A stretch of DNA of 64,000 bases. Source: Vandiemenella viatica (Eukaryota > Arthropoda > Insecta > Orthoptera > Morabidae). Positions 34,422 to 46,190 of the stretch are shown one piece after another; the first letter of the stretch is position 1; every line of letters begins with the position of its first letter. The stretch covers positions 265,361,930 through 265,425,929 of the forward strand of contig JARYHS010008074.1 in assembly GCA_031002005.1 (NCBI GenBank), given 5' to 3'. Under the pieces are notes generated by a model. It saw nothing but the letters and a program-made list of their open reading frames with translations, was not told where the DNA came from and searched no databases. The position numbers and the translations under genes are program-made.

Positions 34422-34928
34422 GTGACAACATCAAATCCAGTGTAATCGTAGGCTTCCGCAGCCAAGAATCATCAAATCCAGCTCCGTTGACTTGTTTACG
34501 AAACTGTTCCACGCTCATAGTTTCTGGAATATTACAATGCCTCCTCCCCTTCAAATTAAAGTACCAAAAAAAACACTAGTTTAGAACGGTTTTTTTTCTA
34601 ATTTCTCGATATGCTTAAAACGGGGGAAGCAAATACTAACTTCGTTAGTGGATTAATTAAACTTTGTTTTAATATTTTTAACATGTTCACTTTCGTACCA
34701 TATATTCTTTCAGTTGTTACGCGATTCAGATGTAGTAAATTTACATGCAACAACTCAATTTCATTTTTCTTGAGTCAGCATTATTTAAGGGTAAGGGTAA
34801 GGTGCTGTCATGGATGAGGCAGGGTGCATTGCAAATTAATGTTCGTGCCTTTCGATGCAGTGATACAGTATCAGGTGTGTCAAGTATTTTTTTCTGCTCT
34901 AGCTGCCAGCTACTGGTATTAGAATACC

Positions 34929-35156
34929 GGCAGCTTATGGCTTTACGCCTTGTCAACACCGAGGTCATTAGAGGCGGGAAAGGATTTGGGTGAGGGGGGG
35001 GGGGCAGAAACAGAAAGGAATTCGATCATGGTATTTTAAAGGAACCATCCTGGCATTGGCCTGGAGTGATTTAGGGAAACCATGGATGGCCGGAAAGGCA
35101 TTCAGACTCACGTACTTCGAGGCCAGGGCGTTACTGCTCACCCACCAAGCTCGATC
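34929..35156 (-). repeat. tRNA-derived SINE, subtype A, in calpain intron
   Basis: Minus-strand copy, flanked by ATTAGAATACC (34918-34928) and ATTAGAACACC (35157-35167), an 11-bp duplication with one difference. Contains a G-run at 34987-34999. Confidence 0.9.
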
Positions 35157-35980
35157 ATTAGAACACCAGTTTCCCCGTTCTAGGTTTACATTCTTAATAA
35201 CGCTGGCTTCATGGCAGGTTTGTGAGTTTCGAATTTGTGCAAGAAGACATTTATTTCGGAGATGAGAACGAATAACAGCAATTAGTATGTTTTCTGCGAA
35301 TTCAATCTTGGAGTTTCGGTACATTCTGGTACACGCAGCATTGCATGTATTTGGATCTACTAAACGTCGCCATTCTTACACACTGTAAGAGCAGCCCAAC
35401 ATTAACTATTGATATCGTACGTAACGTTTCTTCACTTCTCATTGACGCAAATAACTGTTCCTACCATTAACTTTCTTCTAATTCCTGAGAAATGTTAAAC
35501 TAGACATACCTGTATTGCTAAATTATTGTATAACAGGTCTTCATTAGGTGAAATCTGAAATAATTTTTTTTAATACAGGTATGTTTACCTTGGCAATAAT
35601 TGTAAATTTAATACAAACATCAGTTACAATGGAGTGACTTAATGCAAACGCCGTACAGTTTTATTACAATTATTTCTAGCTGAAAGGAAATAACGTACAG
35701 CAAATCACCATTAAAAAAACTGCAGTATATGACAAATTCAAATTTCTTCGCAAAAACTTGGTTATTTCCTTATTTCACTAGAAAATAGAAAAATGATTTA
35801 AGACATTCATTCACCACCAGATTTCAGTTAGAAATTACTAACAACGGTAGCAATACGGAATACCATAAGGTATTGGCTGTTTTTTGTTAATCATACCAAT
35901 ACACTGAATTTACTAAAAGTCTGGAGCTGTTAATTGTATCACAAAATTCCTCGAGACAAATCACACTGAATCCAGATTGA

Positions 35981-36185
35981 ATCGCGAGGACGCGGGTTCG
36001 AATCCCCGTCTGGGCATCCAGATTTGGGTTTTCCATGGTTTCCCCAAATCACTCCAGGTGAATGCCGGGATGCTTTCTTTAAAAAAGGCCATGGGTGAAT
36101 TCCTTCCCATTCCTTGTCACCAGTCGTTTCTCGCCTCTAATGATCTCGACGTCGACGAGGCGTAAAGCCATAAGCAGAAAAAAAG
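35981..36185 (+). repeat. tRNA-derived SINE, subtype A, 5'-truncated
   Basis: Lacks the A-box half; starts within the head just before GCGAGGACGCGGGTTCGAATC. Exact 9-bp target duplication CCAGATTGA (35972-35980 and 36186-36194) shows truncation happened at insertion, as in LINE-driven retroposition. Confidence 0.93.
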
Positions 36186-36194
36186 CCAGATTGA

Positions 36195-37314
36195 CTTTTT
36201 TTTTTTGTACTGCATTAAAGAAACGAATTTCACCCTTTTGGATAAATAAAATTAGTCTGAAGTTTTGTTTTTCTCTACTTAGTAACTAAAATTATCGAGA
36301 GTTCCTATCATTATTGTAATTCTTTCGTTTTCTCTCACTTTTTTAAAAAAAATGGAAAGTAATTTGAACATTTATTTGTTGGTTATTTGTCTCAAGTTGT
36401 TTTAATTATAGTGTTAATGTTTTCCAAAAACTTTTGTCCACTATTTAACAGGACCTCTCTTCCATAGTTACTGTACAAATTTCAGCTTATATTATTTTGA
36501 CAATGCATATTGCAGAAGGGTCTTTAATTGTTAGAGAGTCGCAATGATTCATATTTAACTTATGATCTGTTATAAAACAACATCATGATAAGAGCTTTAC
36601 ATGTTGTGCTTCGATAGCTAATTAGAATTTGTTGGAGAAGTTTGGGAATGATTAACGTCAGGTACAGGACTTTGCCACCTCTTCCTCTAGTCCGATAAAA
36701 TCTGGATGGCGCGTCTGTTTATGAAAATGAGTAGTAAGAAGCAGCGCTAAAACAACGGCCACATCTCGTTCACGCTTCGCTTTGCAGAATTCACCGCTTG
36801 GTTGCGCTCGCCAGAATACGCGAGCAGCTGGCCAGTACGAAAACACAGCACTCTATCACTACCTGTGACTGGTTTCGGTGATTTACGTTTTGCGATACAA
36901 ACTAATTGTCTTACACGAGGAACCTAATCATTGCTTTTTACGGCAATTTTCTGTATTCGTTTTGCATGATTCTCGAAAGTGTGATTATTCGTCTTGTATA
37001 TTGAACTAGTTAAAAAAGTCAACCCCAGTCACCAGGTCACAAGATCACGCAAATTTACTTTAACCAACTAAACTACGGTGTTAACTGGAATATTATGATA
37101 ATTTGGCTAAGGTCGTTGGTGGCCACTCTTACTAGTTGAGTCAAAATGACCAAAAAAAAAAATTCACTATTCCGGAGGAAATAAGCAGGCTAGTAGAATG
37201 CGGTAGTTCACGATTTCAAATCATAGATTGTGTACCGAATGCCAGGTTTAAATCCAATCCTTTCTGGTGAGTGTAATGATTAGGGACAACGACGCCTTGG
37301 ATGGTGATTCGTCG
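36195..37314. other. AT-rich intron DNA; GC-richer patch 36660-36845
   Basis: A 62-codon open frame on the minus strand (36846-36658) has no recognised domain. Nothing else seen. Confidence 0.4.
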
Positions 37315-37425
37315 TTCAGATGGGGACGTTAAGCTTGGCAGCTCCCGTGATGTCTTTCGAAAGAGTCGTAATGAATGGCCCAACAGTACCTCTCTTTCTT
37401 CAATTTCATCTTCAGATACGGAATA
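37315..37425 (+). repeat. Dispersed repeat, GGGGATGTTAAGCC type, copy 3
   Basis: GGGGACGTTAAGCTTGGCAG, CGAAAGAGTCG and GGCCCAACAGTACCTCTC align with the copies at 22.5 and 22.9 kb. Confidence 0.6.
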
Positions 37426-39620
37426 TAGAAAACTTCAAGATATGCCTGTATGCAATATTTCGTGTATCCTGTGATCGAAACTCGTACGTTAATTAAAAGA
37501 ATTTTATTGCCAAATATGTAATAATTTTAGAATCATATAAATTTCTTACATGGCTTTACAGTCTAGAAACTAATACATTTTTTCTAGCTAGCTCGTTCTT
37601 TGCCTTAACTTGCTCTTTCGCTGGACCATCACTTTTGGATTTTTTCCCTCCAGATTTTTTGAAGCTTTTTTTTTTAATCAATGCAATGTAAGATACTCTG
37701 TGAATTTGTTTCATTTTGATGAACTGAACTTGATATAGAAGGCTGGTCATTAGCCTTGGCGTTTGAATTTCGTCCAATTTCCCCCATGTTTATTATTTTT
37801 TTTTTTTTTTTTTTTTATCGGCCATTTTTGTTCTCAATCTGTGATTCCTACTCCGCTCCACTCCGCTTCCGACATACATTTTATGGGTTCGTTAATATTT
37901 TCTGTCGGTTTAGGCACTTTTCGTTTCCTACATCCAGATATTTTCTGATTAAAACGTCTGTAAATTTCCAAAAAAATTAGATAGAGGATTTAGTTTTGTA
38001 CTAGTTGTATTACACTGCAGCTATGTGACTACTCTTACGGAATCAGCAAACCGATGTCGTTGAATGTTACACGTACTTAAGACACCAATTTAGACCTTGA
38101 TGTGCGATAACGTCGGCGGCGACCGGTAGTAGTAGGGAGAGATTCGCAACTTGGAATCTTTTCTCTTCGAATTCACAATCTAAATCACTAAATTTGGTTG
38201 GACGATTTACGAGTTATAGCCATTTGAAAGCACGTTGGTTTTGTAATTGTTGTTTGCACCAGAATGCATAACCAATAAACAAAATGTAAGACTTCTATGA
38301 CAATCACATCGAAAACCACATTACACGTAACATAAGTGATCATAGTCATCTACAGACAACACTTAGAAACAGGGAGAAAAGGAACTGGTATTCTTACCAT
38401 TACAAAAAGGCCTAGCGTGCTTGCTTTTGGATGATAAAAGCAACCACACTACTAGTAATAATTTTTTTTTTTTTTTTGGTGGGAAAATGTTGATAATTAC
38501 TTTCTGCAAACTGTAGTATTTTTTATAAATATATAGCGATACTTCGGATTAGACAAATATTCCTACATCCAGAACTCAGTTCCTCTATTAATTCGTACCT
38601 CCTTTGAATATTTTAAAGTTTTAGTTTTCGATTTTTGTACTTTTGCCTATCGAAAAAGCCTCACGGAAAATATTTTAAGCCAATGAAAGAAAAAAATATC
38701 TGAATACTATGTCGCTAATGCGCATCTACTGAATAAAAAGGACGTAGCTCATATACCGAAAACTTTGTGTAACTCGTTGCTCCTTATTTCTGCCTACATG
38801 TTTCTTGGGTGTATAGATTTTTATTTGTAACCATGAATGAAGAAACAATTGAAGAAAAATGATTGGCTTTCAGTTTTTTTTACACCCGGTGCTCTTTAAT
38901 TTTTTCTTTTCCGGAAAGATTTTTGTTTTTTCTCGCCATATTAATAAGTGTGTTGTTTCTTGCGATTTACTTATCCCATTGTAACCACTCAGGTTGGTAT
39001 CAGTTACAGAAATCTCGATAGTTTGACACGGATGGTGTTTGCTGATAATTAATATCATTGCAACATAGAAATGTCTCCCACATTGGTGATATCACTATTT
39101 TTCCTTTTTGTAAATGGTATTAGGCCACATAGCTAGCTAGTAGTTTGTAGGCCTACATATGTATTTTTCGTGTTAATATACTGAATATTGGATACAATAC
39201 AGGGTAAAAACAACATTTAATTAAATTCAACTCCTTTTTTGGCTGGTCTCGAACCGGTGACTCTCGGCAGGGGTACATGAGGTCAGAGCTCTAGACCTTA
39301 CACTGTCTGGAACGACTTTCCTCCACTCCGAACTATCATAGGTAGAAAACATCCAGCTGGATGTGTCGATGAAGTGGTCTGCAAACCACGACCCATGGAC
39401 GTCACAAACATTGCACTCGATGTGCGTCATGCGAAACCAGGCAGCTGCTGTACACAACCTCTGCTCGTAATGTTGTGGCAACTGTTTAATACTGGACTCT
39501 AAACGGCAATTATTAATTCGGTTAGCTGGTAGCTGTTCTCGCACATTGTGGTGAGTCGCCTGCGAGTGCAGGACTATGTATTGTGTATACTTCCATAAGC
39601 GGTGAGACCTTATTTATTTA
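37426..39620. other. AT-rich intron DNA
   Basis: T-runs at 37796-37817 and 38461-38478. A possible tRNA-like B-box (GGTTCGAGACC, minus strand near 39245-39260) has no convincing partner. No gene seen. Confidence 0.4.
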
Positions 39621-39826
39621 TGGCCTCGCATTCGGGAGGACGCGGGTTCAAATTCCCGTCCGGCCATCCAGATTTGGGTTTCCATGTTTTCCCCAGATCA
39701 TTCCAGGTGAATGCTTGGAAGGTTCCTTCGAAAATCTATCGCCGAATTCCTTCCAGTTTTTTGCTCTCAGCCCTTTTCGGCCTCTAATGACATCGACGTT
39801 GACGTGGATTAAAGACATAAAAATTA
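39621..39826 (+). repeat. tRNA-derived SINE, subtype A, 5'-truncated
   Basis: Begins at TGGCCTCGCATTCGGGAGG within the head, keeps B-box GGTTCAAATTCCC, body and tail (CGACGTTGACGTGGATTAAAG). Target duplication not resolved. Confidence 0.88.
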
Positions 39827-41832
39827 GCTGGTGTGATTCCTTGCCTACTGTATGGATTACTGTTTTTGTTGTGGTGACTTTGATCTGTGTTTGTTCAATT
39901 CAGTTCGTTGTTTGCATAATAAATAAATGAAAGATAAAGGAAGGGAGAGAGGAAATCCGGTGCCTGCTCATTGAGTAATCCTTAAGACAACCAATTCTGA
40001 AAACCCACATGCTAATTTTTTAACAATGTATCCGATTTTAACTATATGTGCCACATTTCAAATGTAAGGTTTGTAATTTATGAATTAAAAGCTCTGATAA
40101 TGCTATATTGCAAGAACAAGCTTCTGAACTTTGCTTTGCGTTTATAAATTTTAAGTTTTACCCTAATCAAATGAAGAGGTACAATTGCTTTCTGTAGATT
40201 CAATCTAAGACACTATTATCTGAAACCGATCCAGAAATTCCTTCTGTGAGATAAAACACTGGACGGTATTCCATGTGGGTAGCTGAGGCAGTCGCACGTT
40301 TCGCCAGTCACGTCCGAGCGACCACCTGTCTTGGTTGCGTTAGCAGCTTCCTGCCTCCGTCCGACCCCGCAGGTTTATTCTTGACGGTTAACGATTGTGG
40401 CGGCCTTGTGCGAGAAGAAATTAATACTGCCACTTCCTCTGTACTTCATCCTGGAGGAAACCCGCACATATAACACTTTCCTAGCGTGATGTTATACCCT
40501 ACTGCATGTCACTTCTTGGTATTATGCTCCTCGCCTTGATGTTGAAGTCGTCTTTGGAAGTATTGTATCTCACAACCGCCTGCAGTATATGACAGCACAA
40601 TATTTTCAGCTTAATCGGTTACTTAGCTGGTTTAATAAATTTTCTATTTATTTTTGATGTATGGTCTGCTATTTTGGGTCAACACAAGACATAACATGTG
40701 CAAATTTGAAATCTTCATCTTGTTCCATTTACGAACTAGAGGCCTGTGGCAGACAGAGAGACAGTGAAGCTACAGCAAACGGATTACGATTTCCTTCTGT
40801 TACGGAGCACCGCCCTTCCCCCCAAAAGAGAGATAGATAAGAGGCAGTTTCTAACTACTCCCTGCAGATTAGGATACATCAGTCGTTACTATTAACCAAC
40901 AAATCTGTCTTGGCTACGTAGACAATCATAGCGACCCTCCATGCTTCAGCGATATGACAGTTTGTGGAACGGTACGTTTATCTCAGTCAGGCTCCTTTAT
41001 GCGTAAACCAGTTTCGTGTATTTAATTTAACGAAGTTAACATCACAGCAACATTCTTTAGAAATTATGTGATAACCCTGAATGTTAAACATATACCTTAA
41101 AAGTAGTTTCGTGTAGCGGAGTACAACACAGAAAAGAGAAATATTTCCCACTGTTCTCTGTTTGACAAGAGGTTTTAATTAAAGCCAGCACATCAAAATG
41201 ATTTATGAACACAAACAAAGGAGCATAACTTTCAAGACGGCACTGTTTCAGTGTGTTTTGTCATAATAATATGAAGCATGACAATCTTAAAACAGGCGAC
41301 GAAACTTACTACTTCCACACACCCACATCCAAGGACGAAAACTGAATTAATCATATCAGTCTCGGCTCAGAACTGGAAACTTATGTAATTAGGAAATGGT
41401 ATTCAATTACTGATTCTTCGCATTTGTTTTATTTAATACAAATAATATATAACTGTTACATGCGTTGGGATATGTAAGGGATATATCAAAATTACATCAT
41501 CAGCTCGAAAACAAACATCACACATAACACTAGTATGAGTATATTCGGTTCGAGTTCGGTAAAACTCGAAAGGACAAACATACTTTTATAAATATTTGCA
41601 GCTGTAATTGGAACTTTGTGTAGATAATACACTAAATCATACTCGATTCTAAGATTAAGCTTGTCAAATATTACATATAGAATTGTTTACTGAAGCAATC
41701 GTGAAGTTATGGTAACACTGGAATAAGTTCCCAATTATCGGATTTAGCATTGTTACTGTGTTCCAGCAAAGAATGCTGAACTACACAGTATATGCCATAT
41801 TTCTTTTATAAACATAACATGCCATAAATACT
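39827..41832. other. Intron DNA; GC-rich patch 40270-40470
   Basis: The patch is open on + for 66 codons but shows no family match and no clear splice pair. Remainder AT-rich. Confidence 0.4.
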
Positions 41833-42061
41833 GTGGAGTGTGGTGGGTGAGCGGTGACGCTCTGGCCTCGCATTGCGGAGGACGTGGGATCGAATTCCAG
41901 GACGGCCATCCAGATTTGCGTTTTCCATGGTTTACCCATATCACACCAGGCTCCTACAAAAGACCATGGACGAATTCCTTCCCATTCCTAGACCATTCTT
42001 TTCTCGTCTCTAATAACGACTACGTCGAATAGAAGTAAGCAAAAAAAAAAAAAAAAAACGG
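41833..42061 (+). repeat. tRNA-derived SINE, subtype A
   Basis: Head GAGTGTGGTGGGTGAGCGG, body with an internal gap, A-tail 42041-42058. AAATACT at 41826-41832 and 42062-42068 is a probable 7-bp target duplication. Confidence 0.9.
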
Positions 42062-42068
42062 AAATACT

Positions 42069-43757
42069 AAAGCAAATTACCTCTGCTCTGATCACTAGTT
42101 ACTGAAGACTAACCAGTGACGGCTGTTAGACGACAGTGTGTGATATGTGAGCTGCGGTATTGCAGCCTCATCTGGGTGCGACTGTACTCAAGCTGTGGGC
42201 AGCAATCAGAGACCACAGGTGGCAGTGAACATGCAAATCAGTTTTATTTTAAACGACACACATCATACGCGCCAACAACTTGTTTTAAGATTGACCTTTC
42301 GCCTCTCTCCACATCCGTTGAAGCCAAACACAATGAGGGGACGTTTACACTCATTACATACACGGTTTGTGAGTGTTGTAAGCATAACATTCGAGGTCCA
42401 ATAGAACGCTGGGTGGAGCAGGCGCAGTTAGATACAGGAATACAATGAAAGGGGGATCAATTCCGTTCTTATATTAAAGGTGCATTTTAACAAAATGTCT
42501 GACAATTATGATGTATGAAATGATTTTTTTCTTTTACTTCCTTCCATTGATGAGGAATTCATGCTAGTACTTGAAATAGTAAAACAGAAATGTGAAACTG
42601 AGAACATAAGAGATACATTGTTTTCAGTATAGTATATTGGAAGTCAGGTGATCATGCGAGGCTTCGCTCTGAATGTATCACTTTCTTATTTGGAAGTTAG
42701 GAATATATGAAACACACAAGTTCCTCAAAAAGAAATGAAAACAGAAACTCCTTAGCAAGATAAGTTCCAGGAAAAGAGGAAGGAAACCTCTCATGTGAAG
42801 TATCGTACCGGCATGTGTCTATTAAAAATAGTTTATCACCACCAAGCTAAGAAATCCATCATCTCGATTCCACAGTCACTCTGCCATTAGATTTCTTCAG
42901 TTTTGGAGGAAAAACGAAGAAAATAATTCATGGCATCTCTGTTGAAGTAACTACAGACAGTTTTTTTTTTTTTTAATTATGAACATTAATGCCAACCAGA
43001 AAACTTTGCTAGGAATTTTCTACTTAAGGGGAGCAGTGGTGGAGGTGACAGGAGAAAAGACTGACAGATAAGAGCAATCTCCGTGCAAAGCAACTACAGT
43101 CTTGCAATACGACGTTTGAAGCACTCATTCTGATTATGACCAACAATTAAATTTTACAGCTTTAGGAACTCGCATTCTTTGAACTCGACATTGAACCACA
43201 GGAATAGACGCTTCATTTCTATGTCACAGTGTAATTTTTATGTTTGTTTACCTGCTCATTGTTGTTCTCCACTTGATAATTGATATGTGACATGGAAAGA
43301 AAAACAATGCTTCATATCAGTTTTTAATCACTTCTGACACTGTTACACATTGATGTTCCACGTCTTCTATACGTGGAAGTATCTGCTCAATATTATCTAG
43401 TAAAATTTTGTTTTTTTAGAGACGTTTTAAGTAGACTTGTTCTTAGTTGTCTTTGTAGCTGTTGTTTGCTTTATAAATGACAGTTAACAGACACACAGAA
43501 ATTGAATGCCACGACAAATGCTCCAGTGCACTCTCCAGAAGATAGCCACTATCAGGTAGACTAGCTAAAACATAGAGGGACGCCTAAAACTGGATAGGAC
43601 GAAGATGCCAAAGCTAAAACCTACCATGCACCGTTCGTGATGAACGAGAAGAACTTACCGCATGTTGCATGATTCATTGTGTTAACTACTTTCTGGCATA
43701 TTGACATTTGTCAGTAAGAAAACTTTAGTTACTTTGAGCTTTCGATACAAAATCACA
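42069..43757. other. Intron DNA without recognised features
   Basis: Overlapping open frames at 42116-42448 have no recognised domain. T-run near 42960. Confidence 0.4.
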
Positions 43758-43808
43758 CCCGCCTCTAATGAACTCACTGTCGACGAGGCGTGAAGCCACA
43801 AGCAAAAA
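43758..43808 (+). repeat. SINE subtype A, 3' tip only
   Basis: Only the tail CCCGCCTCTAATGAACTC ... GTCGACGAGGCGTGAAGCC and a short A-run remain, 46 bases before a full subtype-B copy. Confidence 0.85.
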
Positions 43809-43854
43809 ATTCAAACTGATGGACAACACAACACAACACGAACACAGGACTTTT

Positions 43855-44090
43855 ACCGAACGTGGTGGTGTAACGGTTAGCGTCCTGGCCACGCATTCTG
43901 GAGGACAGCGGTTCGAATCCCCGTCAGGGCATCCGGATTTGGGTTTTCCATGATTTCCTCCAAATCACTCCAGGTAAATGCCGGGATACTTCGATCAAAA
44001 GGCCATTCCTTGCCCCCCATCCTTTCTCGTCTCTAAAGACCTTGCTGTTAAGAGACGTTAAGCAGAAAAAAAAAACACACACACACACAA
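43855..44090 (+). repeat. tRNA-derived SINE, subtype B
   Basis: Head ACCGAACGTGGTGGTGTAAC, B-box GGTTCGAATCCCC, tail TCTCTAAAGACCTTGCTG then AGAGACGTTAAGCAG, A-run and an AC repeat (44074-44088). GACTTT occurs on both sides (43848-43853, 44091-44096). Confidence 0.9.
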
Positions 44091-44098
44091 GACTTTAT

Positions 44099-45978
44099 AA
44101 TTTCCCATCGCAACCCCAAAAAATAGCCCAGTAATCCTATCGGGTAAATGGAACCTACAGTTTTTCTGGGAATCCGAGCAATTGAAGTGGTTGGACTTTT
44201 GTTCATGTGCACAAAGCAATCTTTTTCGGTGGAAAAGCACGGGTCGAGGGTTTTTGAGTATCCCAAACGGAAAGCCTAACAGCGGTCCTTTCGATCTTCA
44301 ACGAGCCTCCTTACCATGGAGCTACCATATTGCTACTACGCTATGTAATCATAAATAACTGCAGCGTAACGGCTATGGAGACTAATTTAAAAAAATAATA
44401 ATAATATTAGTGGTGCAAAGTTAGTCTTTTTATCCCAAATAAAATTCAGAAAGCATCTCATCTACATGAACGGCTTTTTAGGTAGACACATTATTTATTT
44501 TTCAAGTGAACAGTTTCGAAGATCGTGTATTAAATAAAAAAATTTAAAAAATCCACTGTCGACTTCTGGGAATTTTTTCGAACAATTACCTAACGTGTTT
44601 TTCTCCTAATGCAGCCATATGCAAGCAGAATCGCCAAAAATGAGCAACTGACTCTCATAATGGACAAACTTAAAACGGCGGAAACTTATCATATCAGAAA
44701 TGAAAAACATATTCAGATGTTCCCACCGTGATAGGTCGCATCTTCTTTGTTTGATCTTACTTGGCTGAACTCCGCGACTGTTCACCTGTTCTCTTCAGAT
44801 GCTGAAAAATCTCACAGGAAATGCGGCAGCTTCCCTCAAACGTCTGAAATCGTTAGTCGAATGTTATTGATGAAACGCAGGGTTTATATTACATGCTCTG
44901 CATTCATCTTCAGATTATCAGACAGTGAGCTACTTATAGATGGTAAAGCACCGAAACATGACAACAAGGCACGCAGTCGAAATGTTGTGTATCTGCAGCG
45001 ACATTCGGCGATACATTCTGGAAGATTTTTTAGTCATTATACACAGAGAAAGTGTTGGTTCTAGCCTACCCAGCGATAGCATTGAGTGTAGGCCCCTGGC
45101 AGTACAGCGGCCCCTCTCCTTCGCAAACAGCTGACCACACTGAGCCAGGCACTCCCACACCGCCCACTCAATCAACTTCGCCTCTCTCTCTCATTGATTA
45201 CCCTCTGGGTCTGTGTGTTATGACAGCGAATAATTATTGACTGCACAAATATTTCACTTATCATCATGTTAAATTTATTGATTGACTGTTGAAGCAAAAA
45301 TTTCAAAATCTTTGTATATTTGGAAATAAGTTTTGACCATAAACTTTCATGTTTCTCCAATTTTTAGAACTCCCTGTGAAAACCACCACGGGCTGAAAAT
45401 TAAGAAAAAAATAACAATTCATTCTTTAAGTTAATAGCCATGAAACATAAACCCTTCCTATGTTATAATTATGGTATATTTAACAATTTTATTAGAAAAT
45501 ATTTTTTAAAAAATAATTTCATTATTTTAATTCAATTGGCAAACAACTTGAAACTAGTTTCTCAGAATTGAAGTATATCTATTTGATATATACAAAAGCA
45601 TGTGTAAAAACTATAAATGAAAATTGAAAGAAGAATTACCTCTCGAATGTGCCATAAAACACATTTTAATTATGTATTCATTTTAGGCACCATCAGAGTT
45701 TTATTGCAACCTTATAACGTTTTCTTATTCATTTTGTTTTGTATGGTTTACAAGCAACTGTAATAACTAAACATCATAGCAATTCAGAAAAAAATATTTA
45801 TGATTCCATACCATGCTTTTTTAACCGTACCTATCTTCTGGAATAATCCATGCATTTCGGTTATTTGTTTCATATTCTGACATCCGAGTGTGTAGAACTG
45901 TGGGCCCGCCTTGAATGTATGCTTTCCGCGCAGCAGTTACGGTTGGTTAGACACCTATCTTGCAGAAACCGGTAAGAA
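44099..45978. other. AT-rich intron DNA
   Basis: No features recognised. Confidence 0.4.
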
Positions 45979-46190
45979 CTTCGAAGCGTGGTACAGATAT
46001 TTCGTCTCATCTTCATTCACAGACTAGGAAGCTACTGAAATCAACGTCGTTTTATTGCGGTTCTATTCAGGCTTTTCTGATTCGAGCTTTGCTCCATGGT
46101 ACAGCTTTTTCGACTCATCTTCAGTCACTCACCAGCTAGCTACTGTAAATACAGAAACTTTGTATCATTGCGGTTGTATTCATACTTAGC
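45979..46190 (+). repeat. Degenerate tandem pair, ~105-bp unit
   Basis: TGGTACAGATATTTCGTCTC with ATCTTCATTCAC near 45985 matches TGGTACAGCTTTTTCGACTC with ATCTTCAGTCAC near 46098; both continue with AGCTACTG, a GAAA word, TTATTGCGGTT/TCATTGCGGTT and CTATTCA/GTATTCA. Confidence 0.75.

Noticed and set aside
34204..34425. Reading exon A as a complete small protein starting at the ATG at 34204
   Set aside because: The preceding cag|GAG acceptor and the calpain alignment show the ATG is internal, and the stop lies in the intron.
34180..34554. 124-codon open frame on the minus strand over exon A
   Set aside because: GC-rich shadow of the calpain exon; the plus strand has the family motifs and splice sites.
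39237..39320. tRNA-like or SINE-like segment on the minus strand with GGTTCGAGACC
   Set aside because: No clear A-box, no target duplication and no second copy in the window.
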